From Ziziphus jujuba (lineage: Eukaryota > Streptophyta > Magnoliopsida > Rosales > Rhamnaceae), in the NCBI RefSeq assembly GCF_031755915.1, contig NC_083383.1:24902501-24966500 (forward strand): a stretch of DNA of 64,000 bases, read 5' to 3'. This document shows, piece by piece, positions 14,186 to 26,313 of the stretch. The notes under the pieces are model-generated. The model saw only the letters and a program-made list of their open reading frames with translations. It had not been told where the DNA came from and did no database searches. A program made the translations under genes and the position numbers. The first letter of the stretch is position 1. The number at the start of each line of letters is the position of its first letter.

Positions 14186-14380
14186 TTTAGTAACTTTTGT
14201 TGAACTATTTGGCAGGTAAACTATTTAATCGTTTTCGTTTTCTCTTTATTGTGGTTGGAAAGGAGATTTTACATCATTCGTTTGCAATGTGAACTCCTAT
14301 CTATTGTGTTTAAATATCCTATATAAGTGTTTTATTTTGTGGTTAAGAGTTTATATTTTTTGATAAATATGTTATGGTAG

Positions 14381-14560
14381 ATATTGAATGTTCATGCAAT
14401 TAAGGAGCTGCCCAACTTCATCCCAATTGATAAGGCAAGACTGATTAGGACTTTGGCCAAGCCATATGAAGAAATTGTTCAAAATCTAGCTAATCCCTTA
14501 CCTGGTTTGGGGTGTTCAGCTGAAAATATAGAAGCGTTTTTGGCTGATCCTTATTTCTAG
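14381..14560 (+). other. Exon-like open frame downstream of the AIG1-like gene
   Basis: Immediately after an acceptor-like gttatggtag (ending 14380) the sequence is open for 59 codons to a TAG. Its composition is coding-like: it begins ILNVHAIKELPNFIPIDKAR, contains LPGLGCSAENIEAF and ends ADPYF. The nearest donor upstream is ggCAG/GTAAAC (14215/14216), 30 bases after the AIG1-like stop. The piece could therefore be a spliced 3' UTR exon of that gene, or a last exon left by another gene. I do not recognise the protein family. No joining within the AIG1 coding region keeps both frames. Confidence 0.4.
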
Positions 14561-15654
14561 AAAATCACATATTTGTTGGTTTTGGAAGAAGCACCTAATA
14601 AACTAGTCTATAGGCACCATTTTTTCAAATGAGAAACGCTTACTATTAAATCATTTAAATGAAATTAAACAAACGTCAAGATTTGCATTATGATACTCTC
14701 TACTTTAAGATGGTGTATTTTAGGCTTTATGTTTAAAAACATGGTAGTCTTCGTATTTTTCAAAATTGTCATATTTGCACTAATTGAATTTTTCAAAGTG
14801 GTGATTAAAAGCGTTGTGCGTCGCAATCTACATGACTTGCATGTGGCCGATAATAAAATGCAATTATGCGGAATTAGAAAATAACAAAGTGCAAAATCTT
14901 TAAAACTAGAGGTTTATAGTGGTCATTTGCAAGCACCATCAGTTTCTCTATAAGAGTCCAAGACCAAATTGCAGCAAAGGGAAATCGAAAGTCTACATTG
15001 AACGTTTTAAAATCATAGAAGTCTTAAAAGAAATAAAATAAAATAAAATAAAATAAAATAAATAAAATGTCTAAAGCGTATTTTTCAATTATTATTGGTA
15101 AAATTAACTGAAGTTGCCTAAACGAAAACTTCCTTTTTCTTTTTTTCTTTTATTTATTTTTTTTAAATTTTGGTTTCTGGATTTTTTTTTTCTGTTTTTG
15201 GTATTGGCGGTGGGACATATCACTTTCCCAACCTTACTAAACGGGAAAAAGATAATGATACCTTACACCCCTTTTGAACACTTAATATTCGCTTAATTCA
15301 ATATAAAAAAATATTATCCGACCAAAAAAATATAAACGAAATATTAGCTTAATTAAAACAATTATTCTATAATTATTAATAACTTATTCATATATGTTTC
15401 ATTTAAAACAAATTCTATAAATTGAAAGCAAAATGGAAATAGTTTAAACTTACAAAGGCAAATTTCATTTAAGAGTTACACATGGGTTGAACCCACATAG
15501 GACCCAAAACATGTGCTCCTCAAACTAATTTTCTGTTTGAACTAAGAATAACTTTGTCAAGCAAGTCTATGTGTGAAAAACAATTAGTTTGATTTTAATT
15601 TTCATTCCACCAAAAAAAAATAAAAATAAAAAATAATTCTTCTTGTTATTCATC
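14561..15654. other. Intergenic AT-rich spacer
   Basis: Nothing recognisable apart from an (AAAAT)n run near 15031-15068 and T-rich tracts. It ends where base composition and style change at the organelle-derived block. Confidence 0.6.
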
Positions 15655-17507
15655 AGCAAGGGGAGCAACTTGTCCATAAGCTTGATGTTCAAATAGTGAT
15701 CTTTTTTCCTAGTAGCTAGTTTTGAGTTCCCCTAGTTCAGCTACTCGAGGGCAAATCAATGTTCATAAGGCACGGAGAGATGTTAGGTGAGAAAGAGTTT
15801 CAAATAAGGTTTGAAATCTGATCTGTGAGATGGTTCTAGTTCATAAGTGGAGGAAGAAAGCTATGCTTCGTCTCTGTCTAAGGCAGGCAGGTGAATCCGT
15901 TACTTCAAATAGAATAGAGGTAGCTCACTTCTGTGTTCAAGTGAAAGAAATAGAGGTTGAGAAATCCCTCCATCCGATCCCTATCTTTTATGCCGATCTC
16001 AGCAAGCAGTTCCGGAAAACAAAGGAGTGATGTTGTTAAGACTTGGTTGATAGAGATAGATGCTTTCGTAAGTTTCTTTTTTTCAGGAAAGCGAAATTCT
16101 TTTAGTGTCCCAGGGGGATCGAATGTTAACTAACTGACGTATTGTAATATCAACCAGCGTTCAGAACCAGTCGAGAAAAAAAGAAAGGAAATGAGTGCTA
16201 TGTCAGAAGGTGGAGAAGATTTCCTAACTCTTCTAAGAGAGGAAGAATTTGATGGAAAAATTAGTAAAGATAAACAGCTACTGTGTTTATTTGGTCTATT
16301 AGCTACTCGGCCAGCTACTGACCTAATTGGGAGCCTTTCAGTCAAGGCCGTTGGATTGAGTTGAAAGCCTACGAACGCATAAAGGTTCCGATTCGAGTGA
16401 GAGCCCGGTGAGAACATCTTGATCGAAAGCTCCACTATTCTGAATAATGATAAAGACTTTTCCAAATTCGATCAAATCGATCGAGAATCTGCTAAGATAG
16501 GAAGCCAAATCATCGCATAAGGGTAAAATACATGCATTGGATAGCAAGTCTGTCTTATTCTGCGTGGATCAATACTCGACTTCTCTACAAAGAAATAACA
16601 TAGATCAATAGAATACCCATTCACAAGCACGGTATGACTTCCTATTAGTCGGTTTACTTTTCATAATTTTTCATAATTGCTGAACTGAACATAACTGCTC
16701 CATCTTCTCCTGGGATTCCCCAAAAGAAAGGAAAAGCTTGAGTGCTCTATATCATCAATCGACTGCAAAAGCGTAGATTCTTAGTCGAGATTCGAACAGT
16801 TCAACCGTGGCTTGGATAACGAGAAGGGGAACAACGGAAAAGGGGGGGAGTTGGAGCGGGCTGCTGCTTTTGCTGCACTCAAGTTTACAATGAAACACAT
16901 TAGAATTATCTTTTGTAAGCAAGTGTTCTGTGAGCGAACCCGACAATTCCTTAGCATGTTGTATCAATGGGGAATTCTGAGAATGTTTCATTCTTTCTGG
17001 ATATGTCCAAAACCTTGTTTAAATTGTTTGAATTATTGGTGTGGCGGAAAAAAAGAAATTGGAAAATCAATTTCAAGTCGGATCGAGTGAATAAATGGAC
17101 AGAGCCCAATTGTGGCCCCAATTATAGGGAAACAAAGAGTAACGAGCTTTTGGTCTTCATTTTTGAATGATTATCCGAATGGTTTTATCACTTTCTAAAT
17201 TCTTATTTCTCTAAGTTTGTATCACTATATATCCCTAACTTTCACCCCAATTAATAAAAACCCCTTTTCCCTTTTTTAGGTGATTATACAAAGACTCTGC
17301 CGATTTTTTCTTCGTGGATAATTTTTTTGTAGATTCATAAAATCCCATAAATGAGAAATGAATCATTAAAAAATGCACATTATAAAGATAAGGCCCCTTC
17401 CTCTTGTTAGGGTTGATTGTTTGGCTTGAGCTTGAGTGGGTCCAAGATTGAAGGCTCAGTAAAGGCCTTTTCCCTTAATTATTAGTTACAGGGGAGGCGC
17501 GCTCCTG

Positions 17508-17658
17508 CGCTTGAAAAAAACAACCTAGGGCGTATTGCTCAAATCATTGGTCTGGTATTGGATGTAGCTTTTCCACCAGGCAAGATGCCTAATATTTACA
17601 ACGCTCTGGTAGTTAAGGGCCAAGATACTATTGGTCAAAAAATTAATGTGACTTGTGA
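17508..17658 (+). pseudogene. atpB: Plastid atpB 5' fragment (left of the LTR insertion)
   Basis: The frame reads [20 protein letters not shown] followed by [16 protein letters not shown] and KINVTC. This is the N-terminal part of the plastid ATP synthase beta subunit with a few substitutions (for example LVLD for PVLD). The start of the gene is missing. The fragment stops at the target-site duplication TGTGA (17654-17658) of a solo LTR and resumes at 20766. Confidence 0.93.
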
Positions 17659-20600
17659 TGTCAGGACCCGTCCAGAATTCCTTCCCCGGAACCCTAGACA
17701 GCCCTGATCCCAGGGAAACCCTACCGGACCCTCCAAAGGAAAATCCGACAGAGCCTCCCCTAAGGGATTTACTTACCACAAATTACCTGCACTGAAAACA
17801 CACTTCTAAAAACATCCCCTTATTCCTCCCACAAACTACAAACTGATTCCACAAATTCCAACACTTCTCAAAGCAACAACAGTCCAGTGCATAAATAAAA
17901 CAGAAGTATTCCAAGAGTATACAGAGCTTTAAGAAGTGCTAAACAACAGAAATACAACAAGGCTGAAAAGAAATAATACACTGAAATGAAAGAGTACAAA
18001 GAAACTTCTCGAAACACAACAGCAGCGGAAAACTTGGTTCGCTCCGGAAGAACGTCTACCACCACTTGCACCTAAGGGAACGGAATTTAAGAGTGTGAGA
18101 TGCTAATCATCTCCGTGAGTAACCCGAACTACTGAACACCTTTTAATAATAATAATAAAATAATAACAATTAAGGAGTGGAACAAATACCAACAATTAAT
18201 AATAAATAATAATAACCTTTGGAAAATAATGATTTCCCTCAAAACTCTCACCAATCGCTCCGTTTGAAATGTTCCCTTTTTAAAACCTTTTCGCAAAACC
18301 CAATGTGCATACCTCCCAAAAACCAAGGGATTAAATAATTTAACAACAAAAATTAAATAAATACATACCCCAAATATATAATAAAAATATAGTAAATTAT
18401 AATAAATAAATTTTGAACACCTTTGGGGTTTAAACCATTATTTGCAATTACACCGACAATTACACCTGACGCACCACACCATATACCGGTGATGCCCTCC
18501 GATACCCAGCGTCCCGAGCACCGACTGGCGGGAGGTTAAAGAGAGAAACCTGCAGTGGTCACTTTCGGCGTCCCGACAGTACCGACTGCTAAAAACCATC
18601 ACCCGGCCAAGGAGGGGGGCGGCTATGCGCAACAATAACCTTGCCTGCCCACGGTCCAATGGCAACTCACGGGTGAAGTAATAACCGCACGCTAAACCAT
18701 ATAATAACCGCGTGCTACCACGTGTCCATACACCATACACCAGAACACCAATACTGTATGAGTGCGTCTAAAAATAAACATAAACAACCAACCGTACCGT
18801 TTTTCCAAAAACCACCGTGGGAAGTATACCAAAATTTCACAAAACACCATCCCACATATTTTATCCAATCACCCGGTACGAAACAGCGATAACAACAAAC
18901 CACAATTTCTCGAAATACGAAATGCAACCATAAAAATACCGCGGGCATAATTTATAAAATATAACCAAATATTTTCGTAAAATATTTAACCCAATTATGC
19001 CCGGAAAATCAAATTTAAAACCACGTATAAATACCACCAAAATTCACTTTGCTCATGCATAATAAATTAAACAACAATATAATTCATAATTAAATCACCA
19101 TAAAATAATAATCGGGAATTTCTTAATGATCCCAAAATTTCCATTTATTACCAATGGTAAATATATATATAAAATAATATTTTTCCCGATTATATTTAAA
19201 ATACACCACATGAGCACAATTTTACAGATACCAAATTAATACCACATAAATACAATTAATTACCCCGAAAATATTTTTAAAGGTGGGTCACTCACCTGGA
19301 GAGCGCAAATCAACTAAGATCCTCCTCGGGATCCACTCCACTACTCGCGCGTGCACCTAAACAACCACAGTGCACAAACCAAAAAGATTAATATTTTATT
19401 CGGGTAATTCCCAAATGGATACCCGGGGAGCGAACACCAAGCGACATCTAAGGGTTACGAGTTATATACCGAATCGAAGCTCACGTGATGAGGATCACGG
19501 ATTCGGTCTTACTTTCCGGTGATCGAACCCGACGGGGTCGGAATCTCGCCGGAAAGCTTTTCGAGTTTCGGCTCCGCAATTCTCCCAAACCGTCGCGAAT
19601 TGGCGGAAACGGAAGTCGGATTTGGGTTCAGGAGGTCGAACACTGCGGACTGGAGCTGGCCGGAATTTTCGGGTACTCGCCGGAACAGTATTTTCCAGCG
19701 GGCCGCCACGTCACCGGCAACCGTCACCGGAACAGTATTTTCCGACGGTGGCCGTTTGCTGTGAAATTTTGCAGATTTGTAGATCGTGAGGAGAGCAATC
19801 CAACGGGACCGACGGTGAGCAAAACGGAGGTCGGACGGCGGAGAAATCACCGTTTGAAGATTTTCGACCCCTCGCCGGAAAACGCTCCGATCCCGGCGCG
19901 TCGGTGGTCCGATGGCCGTGATTTTTGGTGGGTAGGCCGGACTTGAGGAGAGGATCAAGGCTGTCAGGCGCGTGTGGCCGGAAAATGGCCGGAACAGTGC
20001 CGATTCGCGGTGGCCGGCGGTGGAGGGGAAAAATCGCCGCCAAACTTCGGACGTCCGATCCGGGCGCGTCCGGCGGCCGTTCACCGTGAAACTTGGAGGT
20101 TTTGCCGGAAATGAGGTGGGCAAGCTTTCTGTCCGGCGCGTGTACAGTAACTCGGCCGGAACAGTGGAAAAATCCGGTGGCCGGCGGTGGCTCTCTCTCT
20201 CTCTCTTTCTCTCTCCTCTCTCTCTTTCTCTCTCTTCTCTCTCTTTCTCTCTCTTCCCCGAGAGTTTTTCAAAATTAAAACCCTGCGTGACACTGTTCAT
20301 GCCACGTGGACCAATCAGAAACTGACACGTGGCGTTTCACTGTTCACCGACCCAAAAAAAAAACATTAAAATAATACGGTATCCGGTAAACTTCAAACGT
20401 CCATAACTTTTTAACCGGATGTCCGTTTTGAGCGTGCCGCTAGTCTGTGAACTCGTATCGACGAGCACTTCACAACCATGCACAAGTCAAAGCTCAATTC
20501 CCCATAAACAAAAAGTCAACCTCAGCACTCCTTGGACAGTTTGGACCGCAACTTGTTTCGTCCATAACTTTCAAACCGTAGCTCCGTTTTCGACGTGCTA

Positions 20601-20765
20601 CCAGTCTATGAACTCGTGGCATCGTGCACCTCGCCACGGTGCCCTAGTCATCTCGAAATGCCCACCGAGTCAAAAAGTCAACTTTTGACCCCTTTGGTCA
20701 ACGGTCAACAGTCAACCTCGGTCAACGTGCACGGATTCCGGTGCGATTTGGGACGGGGTGTTACA
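17659..20765 (+). mobile_element. Solo LTR 1 (TGTCAGGACCCG family), 3107 bp
   Basis: It starts TGTCAGGACCCGTCC and ends GGGGTGTTACA, flanked by the perfect 5-bp duplication TGTGA (17654-17658 and 20766-20770). No gag-pol, primer-binding site or second LTR is present, so this is a solo LTR, probably of a Ty3/gypsy-type element given its size. The interior matches solo LTRs 2 and 3: an AAT-rich stretch (about 18140-18220), a conserved GC-rich core with repeated gcgtcccga (18480-18700), ACGTGGC motifs, and two copies of a ccataacttt module (20401 and 20562). A (CT)n microsatellite lies at about 20193-20256. Overlapping open frames at 19.5-20.3 kb on both strands reflect GC-rich composition and have no family resemblance. 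Confidence 0.93.
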
Positions 20766-21000
20766 TGTGAAGTACAGCAATTATTAGGAAATAATCAAGT
20801 TAGAGCGGTAGCTATGAGTGCTACAGATGGTCTAACGAGAGAAATGGAAGTGATTGACACAGGAGCTCCTCTAAGTGTTCCAGTCGGTGGAGCGATGCTA
20901 GGACGAATTTTCAACGTGCTTGGAGAGCGCGTTGATAATTTAGGTCCTGTAGATACTCGCAGAACATCTCCTATTCATAGATCTGTGCCTGCCTTTATAC
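20766..21000 (+). pseudogene. atpB: Plastid atpB fragment, continuation after the LTR insertion
   Basis: It resumes exactly at the duplicated TGTGA and reads [20 protein letters not shown], then [20 protein letters not shown] and [18 protein letters not shown]. It ends near SVPAFI, about one third into the beta subunit. Substitutions such as REMEV (family GMEV) and GERVDN (GEPVDN) show drift. The nucleotide-binding P-loop region is not present. Confidence 0.94.
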
Positions 21001-21268
21001 CGGGTAGTCGAACAGTAAGAAATCAAAGGAAATAAAAAAGGAAACCGCTATTAAAGTGAAAAGGGAAAAAGATCCATTCAATGCTATCATAGGTACTAGA
21101 TTAATTAACATTATCATTAGGAGAATGTTAGTCAGAAGTCTAAGGACCCAGCTAAAATTCTATTTCAGTTTTGTATATCTTAATTTTTTATTATTAACTG
21201 ACCATTTTCAAAAGAAATAAAAGCCGGTGAATCAGAAACAATTAATTAAGATAAAAAGATTCTTTTTT
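21001..21268. other. Organelle-like spacer between atpB and ndhF pieces
   Basis: The sequence has the look of plastid or mitochondrial spacer, including the short leader just before the ndhF ATG. No gene is recognised. Confidence 0.4.
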
Positions 21269-21440
21269 ATGGAATATACATATCAATATTCATGGATCAT
21301 ACCTTTCATTCCCCTTCCAACTCCTATGTTAATAGGAGTAGGACTTCTACTTTTTCCAACGGCAATAAAAATTCTTCGTCGTATGTGGGTTTTTCTTGGT
21401 GTTTTACTGTTAAGTATAGTTATGATTTTTTCCACCCATA
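21269..21440 (+). pseudogene. ndhF: Plastid ndhF 5' fragment
   Basis: From the ATG at 21269 the frame reads [20 protein letters not shown] followed by [20 protein letters not shown] and [10 protein letters not shown]. This is the N-terminus of the plastid NADH dehydrogenase-like subunit 5 with its first transmembrane segments. Similarity stops at about 21440, where unrelated organelle-like sequence begins. The gene is normally about 740 codons, so only the first 55-60 remain. Confidence 0.92.
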
Positions 21441-22015
21441 AGACTTCTATAAAGATCTTTCCACTCATTCATCATACTCAAAGCCGAAGTCCCGGCATGG
21501 GGGTTCAGAAAAATAACAAGAATCGGTGTCGTGGTGGTGCTACGAGATGGCAATTTATTGTATAGAAGAATAGATCCGCGGACCTATTGATTGACCATAG
21601 ATGCGAACCGATCTATCATCCAAGGAAGAAAGAGAGTAAGCAAGCTACCTTTAGCTCAATCAAGGGAAAAAGCGTCATCCATCTATTCTAAATAAGTAAG
21701 TGGGGGATGTAGAACCGGCGCTGAACAGTACACATACTTATCTGTATATGATGCCTATAGGTAATTTTAGGAAATTTTAAGGAAATTATCATGCTTCGAT
21801 TCAATTTTTACAATTTGTCAGCGACTATATTGATTATTGAAAGTCGAAATTTTAATAGAGCATGATAGGTTCTTTCTGTCCCCAACAAAATCTTGAATAT
21901 GTAGACCTGGTTGCAGTAAAAGAACTTATATTCTTTCCTCCCCTCTATAGTTCTCCCTTACCTAAACTACAAGCTAGCACGCAACGGCTTTTCCACTGTT
22001 GTTGCTTGCTGCTTG

Positions 22016-22195
22016 CAGGCTCGAAAATCTCTTGAATCAGAAAATCGAAATCAAGGAAAAAAAGAATCCACAAGCCAAGCAAATTTTGAATCATCTCTTT
22101 TAAAGCAAGACAAAGATATTGAAGAAGATTTTGTGGGATCAGACATGAAAAAAGATAGAAATAAAAAACAATACAAGAACCATACGGAAGCGGAC
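22016..22195 (+). pseudogene. ycf1: Plastid ycf1 (tic214) internal fragment
   Basis: The frame contains ARKSLESENRNQGKK, LLKQDKDIEEDFVGSDMKKD and KKQYKNHTEA. These match the lysine- and glutamate-rich middle of plastid Ycf1. After TEA the frame leaves Ycf1 for unrelated organelle-like sequence, so the fragment has abrupt ends. Confidence 0.8.
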
Positions 22196-22789
22196 AAGCC
22201 GCTTCCTTTAAGCCGAGAGGGGTTCTTGGCCTCTATTCACACTTACACATCATATGCTTGTGTGGATAGCTGCTGTATGGCACAACGAAGCTTTGCAACT
22301 ATGCCATTCTTGGCGACGGTGATGTAAACGAGAAGGTGGCAGTCGCTTACCATAAAAAAAAGTTTAGGCTCGTAATAAATTAAAGGTTCCTCTTGCTACT
22401 CAGCCTAGAGCCTTGAGCATCCAGATCATTCCATTGGGGAGAAAGCAGGAGTCATCCATATATAGTATAGATGAATAGTACCAGTGGCGTCTAGGATGAA
22501 GACGGGGAGTGTATAAATAAGTTGGGCAGCAATGTTTTTATATTCATAGCAGGCTCTTTTTAACTTGTAACAAAGGGGGGCTTTTTCTTTCATGTTTCAA
22601 GAAAGATGAGTTTTGGCCTGTTTTAATTTATATATAAATTAAAGACCTATAAATAAAAAAAATTCACTAAACTTATCGGACTAACTTCTCATTAATGTAT
22701 TGTTTCATTGGGATCCAATCCAAATCACGGTCGTTTCGTTAAGTCGGCAGGTTTTGTCAGTGATTAAATGGAAAGGGAGAGCAGTTCGG

Positions 22790-22981
22790 GGACGCAGCAA
22801 CACCTATGATGCAAGGAATAATGGACTTACATCACGATATCTTTTTCCTCCTCATTCTGATTTTGGTTTTCATATCACGGATCTTGGTTCGCGCTTCATG
22901 GCATTTCCACTATCAAAAAAATCCAATCCCGTAAAGGATTGTTCATGGAACTACTATCGGGATCCTTCGGACCATATTTCC
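22790..22981 (+). pseudogene. cox2: Mitochondrial cox2 fragment
   Basis: The frame GAC GCA GCA ACA onward reads [19 protein letters not shown], then [18 protein letters not shown], a TAA stop, and [15 protein letters not shown]. This is the N-terminal part of plant mitochondrial cytochrome c oxidase subunit 2 with its first membrane segment. CGG (R) is kept where the mature protein has W after C-to-U editing, so the copy derives from DNA rather than edited mRNA. The family Q in IPQRIV is TAA here. Confidence 0.92.
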
Positions 22982-23175
22982 TAGTATCCAGACTAATACC
23001 AATCCAACCCATTTCATGAATAAAATGTGACCAATTAACCAACCAACAAAACTACTTGTTACAAATAACATCTTGTTGTTGCATCGAAACATATAAATGT
23101 TGACTAATTTGACCACTTGTATTTGTACGTAGAATCTCTAATTCAAATTGAAATGTACAACGATTCAGTACAGTA
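22982..23175 (-). pseudogene. ycf1: Plastid ycf1 N-terminal fragment
   Basis: On the minus strand the sequence reads [12 protein letters not shown] and then, after a frameshift, MLFVTSS-type residues and [20 protein letters not shown]. This is the conserved membrane region near the start of plastid Ycf1. It abuts the cox2 fragment directly at about 22981 in the opposite orientation. Confidence 0.85.
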
Positions 23176-23435
23176 GTCAGTACAGTAGATAGTCGATATT
23201 CCTTTTCTTAAAACAAAAAATAAAGTCCCTTTTTACTTCTACCTGAGAATTCCCAAAAAATATTCATTTTTTTGTTTTACTTTACGGCGGGTTTTATCTT
23301 TATTTATGCGCTCTGCCCGGTGACTAAGAAAGAGATTGGTTTGTGCTTGAATTGAAGTGATGAGGTCGCAAAGAGGGAAGTAGGGCTCCTATTGACTAAA
23401 GGTTGGTTCTTCGGTTTCCTTTACTTTAGAATGAA

Positions 23436-26313
23436 TGTCAGGACCCGTCCAGAATTCCTCCCCGGAACCCTAGACAAGCCCTGATCCTAGGGAAATACCA
23501 CCGAACCTTCCAACGGAAAATCCGGCAGCATCTCCCCTAAGGGTAGGACTAACCAAAAATTACCTGCACTGAAAACACACTTCTATAAACATCCCCTTAT
23601 TCCTCCCACAATACTACAAATTGATTCCACAAATTTCAGCACTTCAAATAATAACAGCAGCAACCCAGTGCATAAATAATAACTACACATCCAATACAGT
23701 ATACAGAGCATTATACAGATACATGTGGAATTTATACAATGATAGATAAGAAGTAATACAGGATGGAGAGGAAAAAGGGAAGAAATACTTCTTGAACCTT
23801 CGGCAACGAACTGAGACGTTGGGCTCGCCCCGGACAATCAACATCTCCAACCTGGACATAGGGGAACGAAATTTAAGAGCGTGAGATGCTAATCATCTCA
23901 GTGAGTGACCCTATCTACTAAACACCTTTAATATTAATAATATAAAAATAAAGAAATTTAATTAATCAATACCGAACAATTAAATAAATAAATAAACAAT
24001 TGAGGTAACAATTTCTCTCAAAACCCTCACTATTCACTCCGTTGGAAATGTTCCCCTTTTAAAACATTTTCACAAAACACGATATTCGTACTTCCCGAAA
24101 ACCAAAGGACCAAATAATTTAATAAACAACAAATAAATAAATAAATAAATACCCCAAATATAAATAAACTGCAATAAATTATAATAAATAATTTTGTACT
24201 CTTTGGGGTTTGAAATTTCTAACAGAAAAAATTTGTACTTGACGCACCACACCATATACCAGTGATGCTCTCCGATACCCAGCGTCCTGAGCACCGACTG
24301 GCGGGGAGATTAAAGAGAGAAACTTGCAAACGGCACTTCGGCGTCCCGACAGTACCGCTGCTGAAACCATCATCCCGGCCAAGGAGGGGGGCGGCTGTGT
24401 GCACTATATAAGACTTGCCTGCCCACGGTCCAATGGCAACTCACGGGAAAAATAATAATACTTGCGCGCTGAACCACATATACATATACCAGAACACCAA
24501 TACTGTGTGAATGCGTCTAAAATAATTATTAAACCAACCGTACCGTTTTCCAAAATTACCATGGGAAATATACCAAATTTGTCACACTTACCATCCCACA
24601 TATTTTTATTTAACAAACCGGTACGAAAACATCGATAACAAATAAAACCATACCTTTTCTCGTAATACGAGATTCAACAATTGAAATACCGCGGGTATAA
24701 TTTATAAAATTAAACCACCAACTTAAACAAATATTTGCATAAAATATTTAACCCAATTATGCCCGAAAAATAACACTTAAAACCACGTACGATTATTACT
24801 GAAATATACTTTGCTCATGCACAATAAATAAATTAAACCATAATAAAATAATACTCGGGAAATTCTTAGTAACCCAAAATTCCGTTTAGTATCAATGGGT
24901 AAAAATATATATAAAATAATATTTTTTTCCCGACTATATTTAAATTCCACCACATGAGCATAATTTCAGATACCAATTTAACAGCAATTAAATATAATTA
25001 ATTATCCCAAAATATTTATTAAAGGTGGGTCACTCACCTGGAGCACGCAATTAAACCATGATCCACCATGGGATCAATTCCATGACTCACCCGTGCTCCT
25101 AGAATAAAATTCACACACAGTCAAATAAATTAATATTTTATTCGGGTAAATAATACCCGGTACTCGGGGGGTCAAACACAAACGTTAACCAAAATAGTCG
25201 AATAATATACCGAATCTAAGCTTGAGTGACGAGGATTACAAATCCGGTCTCCATCGACCCCAATTCCGCCGGAGGTGGCCGGAAAGCTTCGGCCGGTTTT
25301 CAATTCCTTGTATCTCACAAACCGCTTCGAATTTTTGAGATTGGAGTCCATATTTGAACTCAGAGGACCCAAAATAGGGGGATAAGAGGTTTAATTTGGA
25401 CTGGACTGGCCGGAAAACACAAGAAAAGAGGAGAGAGAAATTTTTCTGGCCGGCGGCTTCTCCGGCCCGATCGGGGCGCATCCCGCGGCCGGTGACCGTG
25501 AAAATTGGCGACCGAGCTCGCCTCCTCCCTCCGCTCATCACTGGCCGGCGCGTGTAGCTTATGGGTGGCCGGAAAATGTGCAGCAGGGAGAGAGAGAGAG
25601 ACGGGCGGTGGGAAGGAAGAAAGAAAGAAAGAAAGAAGAAGAAGAAGAAGAAGAAGAAGAAGAAGAAGAAGAAGGAGAAGGATCGGGCCCCGTGGCCTTT
25701 TTTTCCCACGTGGGGGAAAAGAAAAGAAAAAGAAAAAAATAAAATAAAATAAAAAAAATAATTAAATAATTAAATAATATTAATAATAATATTATTATTT
25801 AAAATAATAATAAAATAATTTGATATTACACATGGTTGACATGTGACTTCTCAACATGGTGACACATGGTCACCTTCATTAAGTCACACGTGGCACATCA
25901 TTACACGTTTAAAAAAAAATAATACGGTGTTTGAAAAACTCTACAGGTCCATAACTTTCAAACCACATGTCCAAATCGGACGTGCCACTAGTCTACGGAC
26001 TCGTATCGACGAACACTTTACAACCATGCATGAGTCAAAGCTCAACTTTGCATGAATAAAAAGTCAACTCCGGCACCTCTTGGACAGTTTGGACCTCAAC
26101 TTGTTTTGCTCATAACTTTCAAACCGTAGCTCTGTTTTCAACGTGCTACTAGTCTACGAACTCGTGCCAACGTGTACTTCGTAACAGTACCTCAGTCAAC
26201 ATAGAATTCCAACCAAGTCAAAAAGTCAACTTTTGACCCCTTCGGTCAACGGTCAACAGTCAACCTCAGTCAACGTGCAAAAATTCCGACATGGTTCGGG
26301 ACGAGGTGTTACA
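23436..26313 (+). mobile_element. Solo LTR 2 (same family), 2878 bp
   Basis: It starts TGTCAGGACCCGTCC and ends ACGAGGTGTTACA, flanked by the perfect duplication ATGAA (23431-23435 and 26314-26318). It aligns with solo LTR 1 in the same order and orientation: the 5' end, AAT-rich stretch, gcgtcc core (24285-24450), an ACGTGGC motif (25888-25894) and a paired cataacttt module (25949, 26110). A (GAA)n microsatellite at about 25634-25676 stands where LTR 1 has (CT)n. The open frames at 25.2-25.75 kb are produced by this repeat. No internal retroelement genes are present. Confidence 0.93.

Noticed and set aside
16967..17170. Frame containing VNKWTEPNCGPNYRETKSNE
   Set aside because: It resembles a plastid spacer or intron stretch read by chance, but I could not identify the source with confidence, so it is left within the organelle block.
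19485..20325. Overlapping open frames of 110-263 aa on both strands
   Set aside because: They lie inside solo LTR 1 in a GC-rich, low-stop stretch plus a (CT)n tract. None resembles a known protein, and the sister LTRs do not keep them open.
25236..25752. Poly-Phe, poly-Arg and poly-Lys frames
   Set aside because: They are produced by the (GAA)n microsatellite of solo LTR 2.
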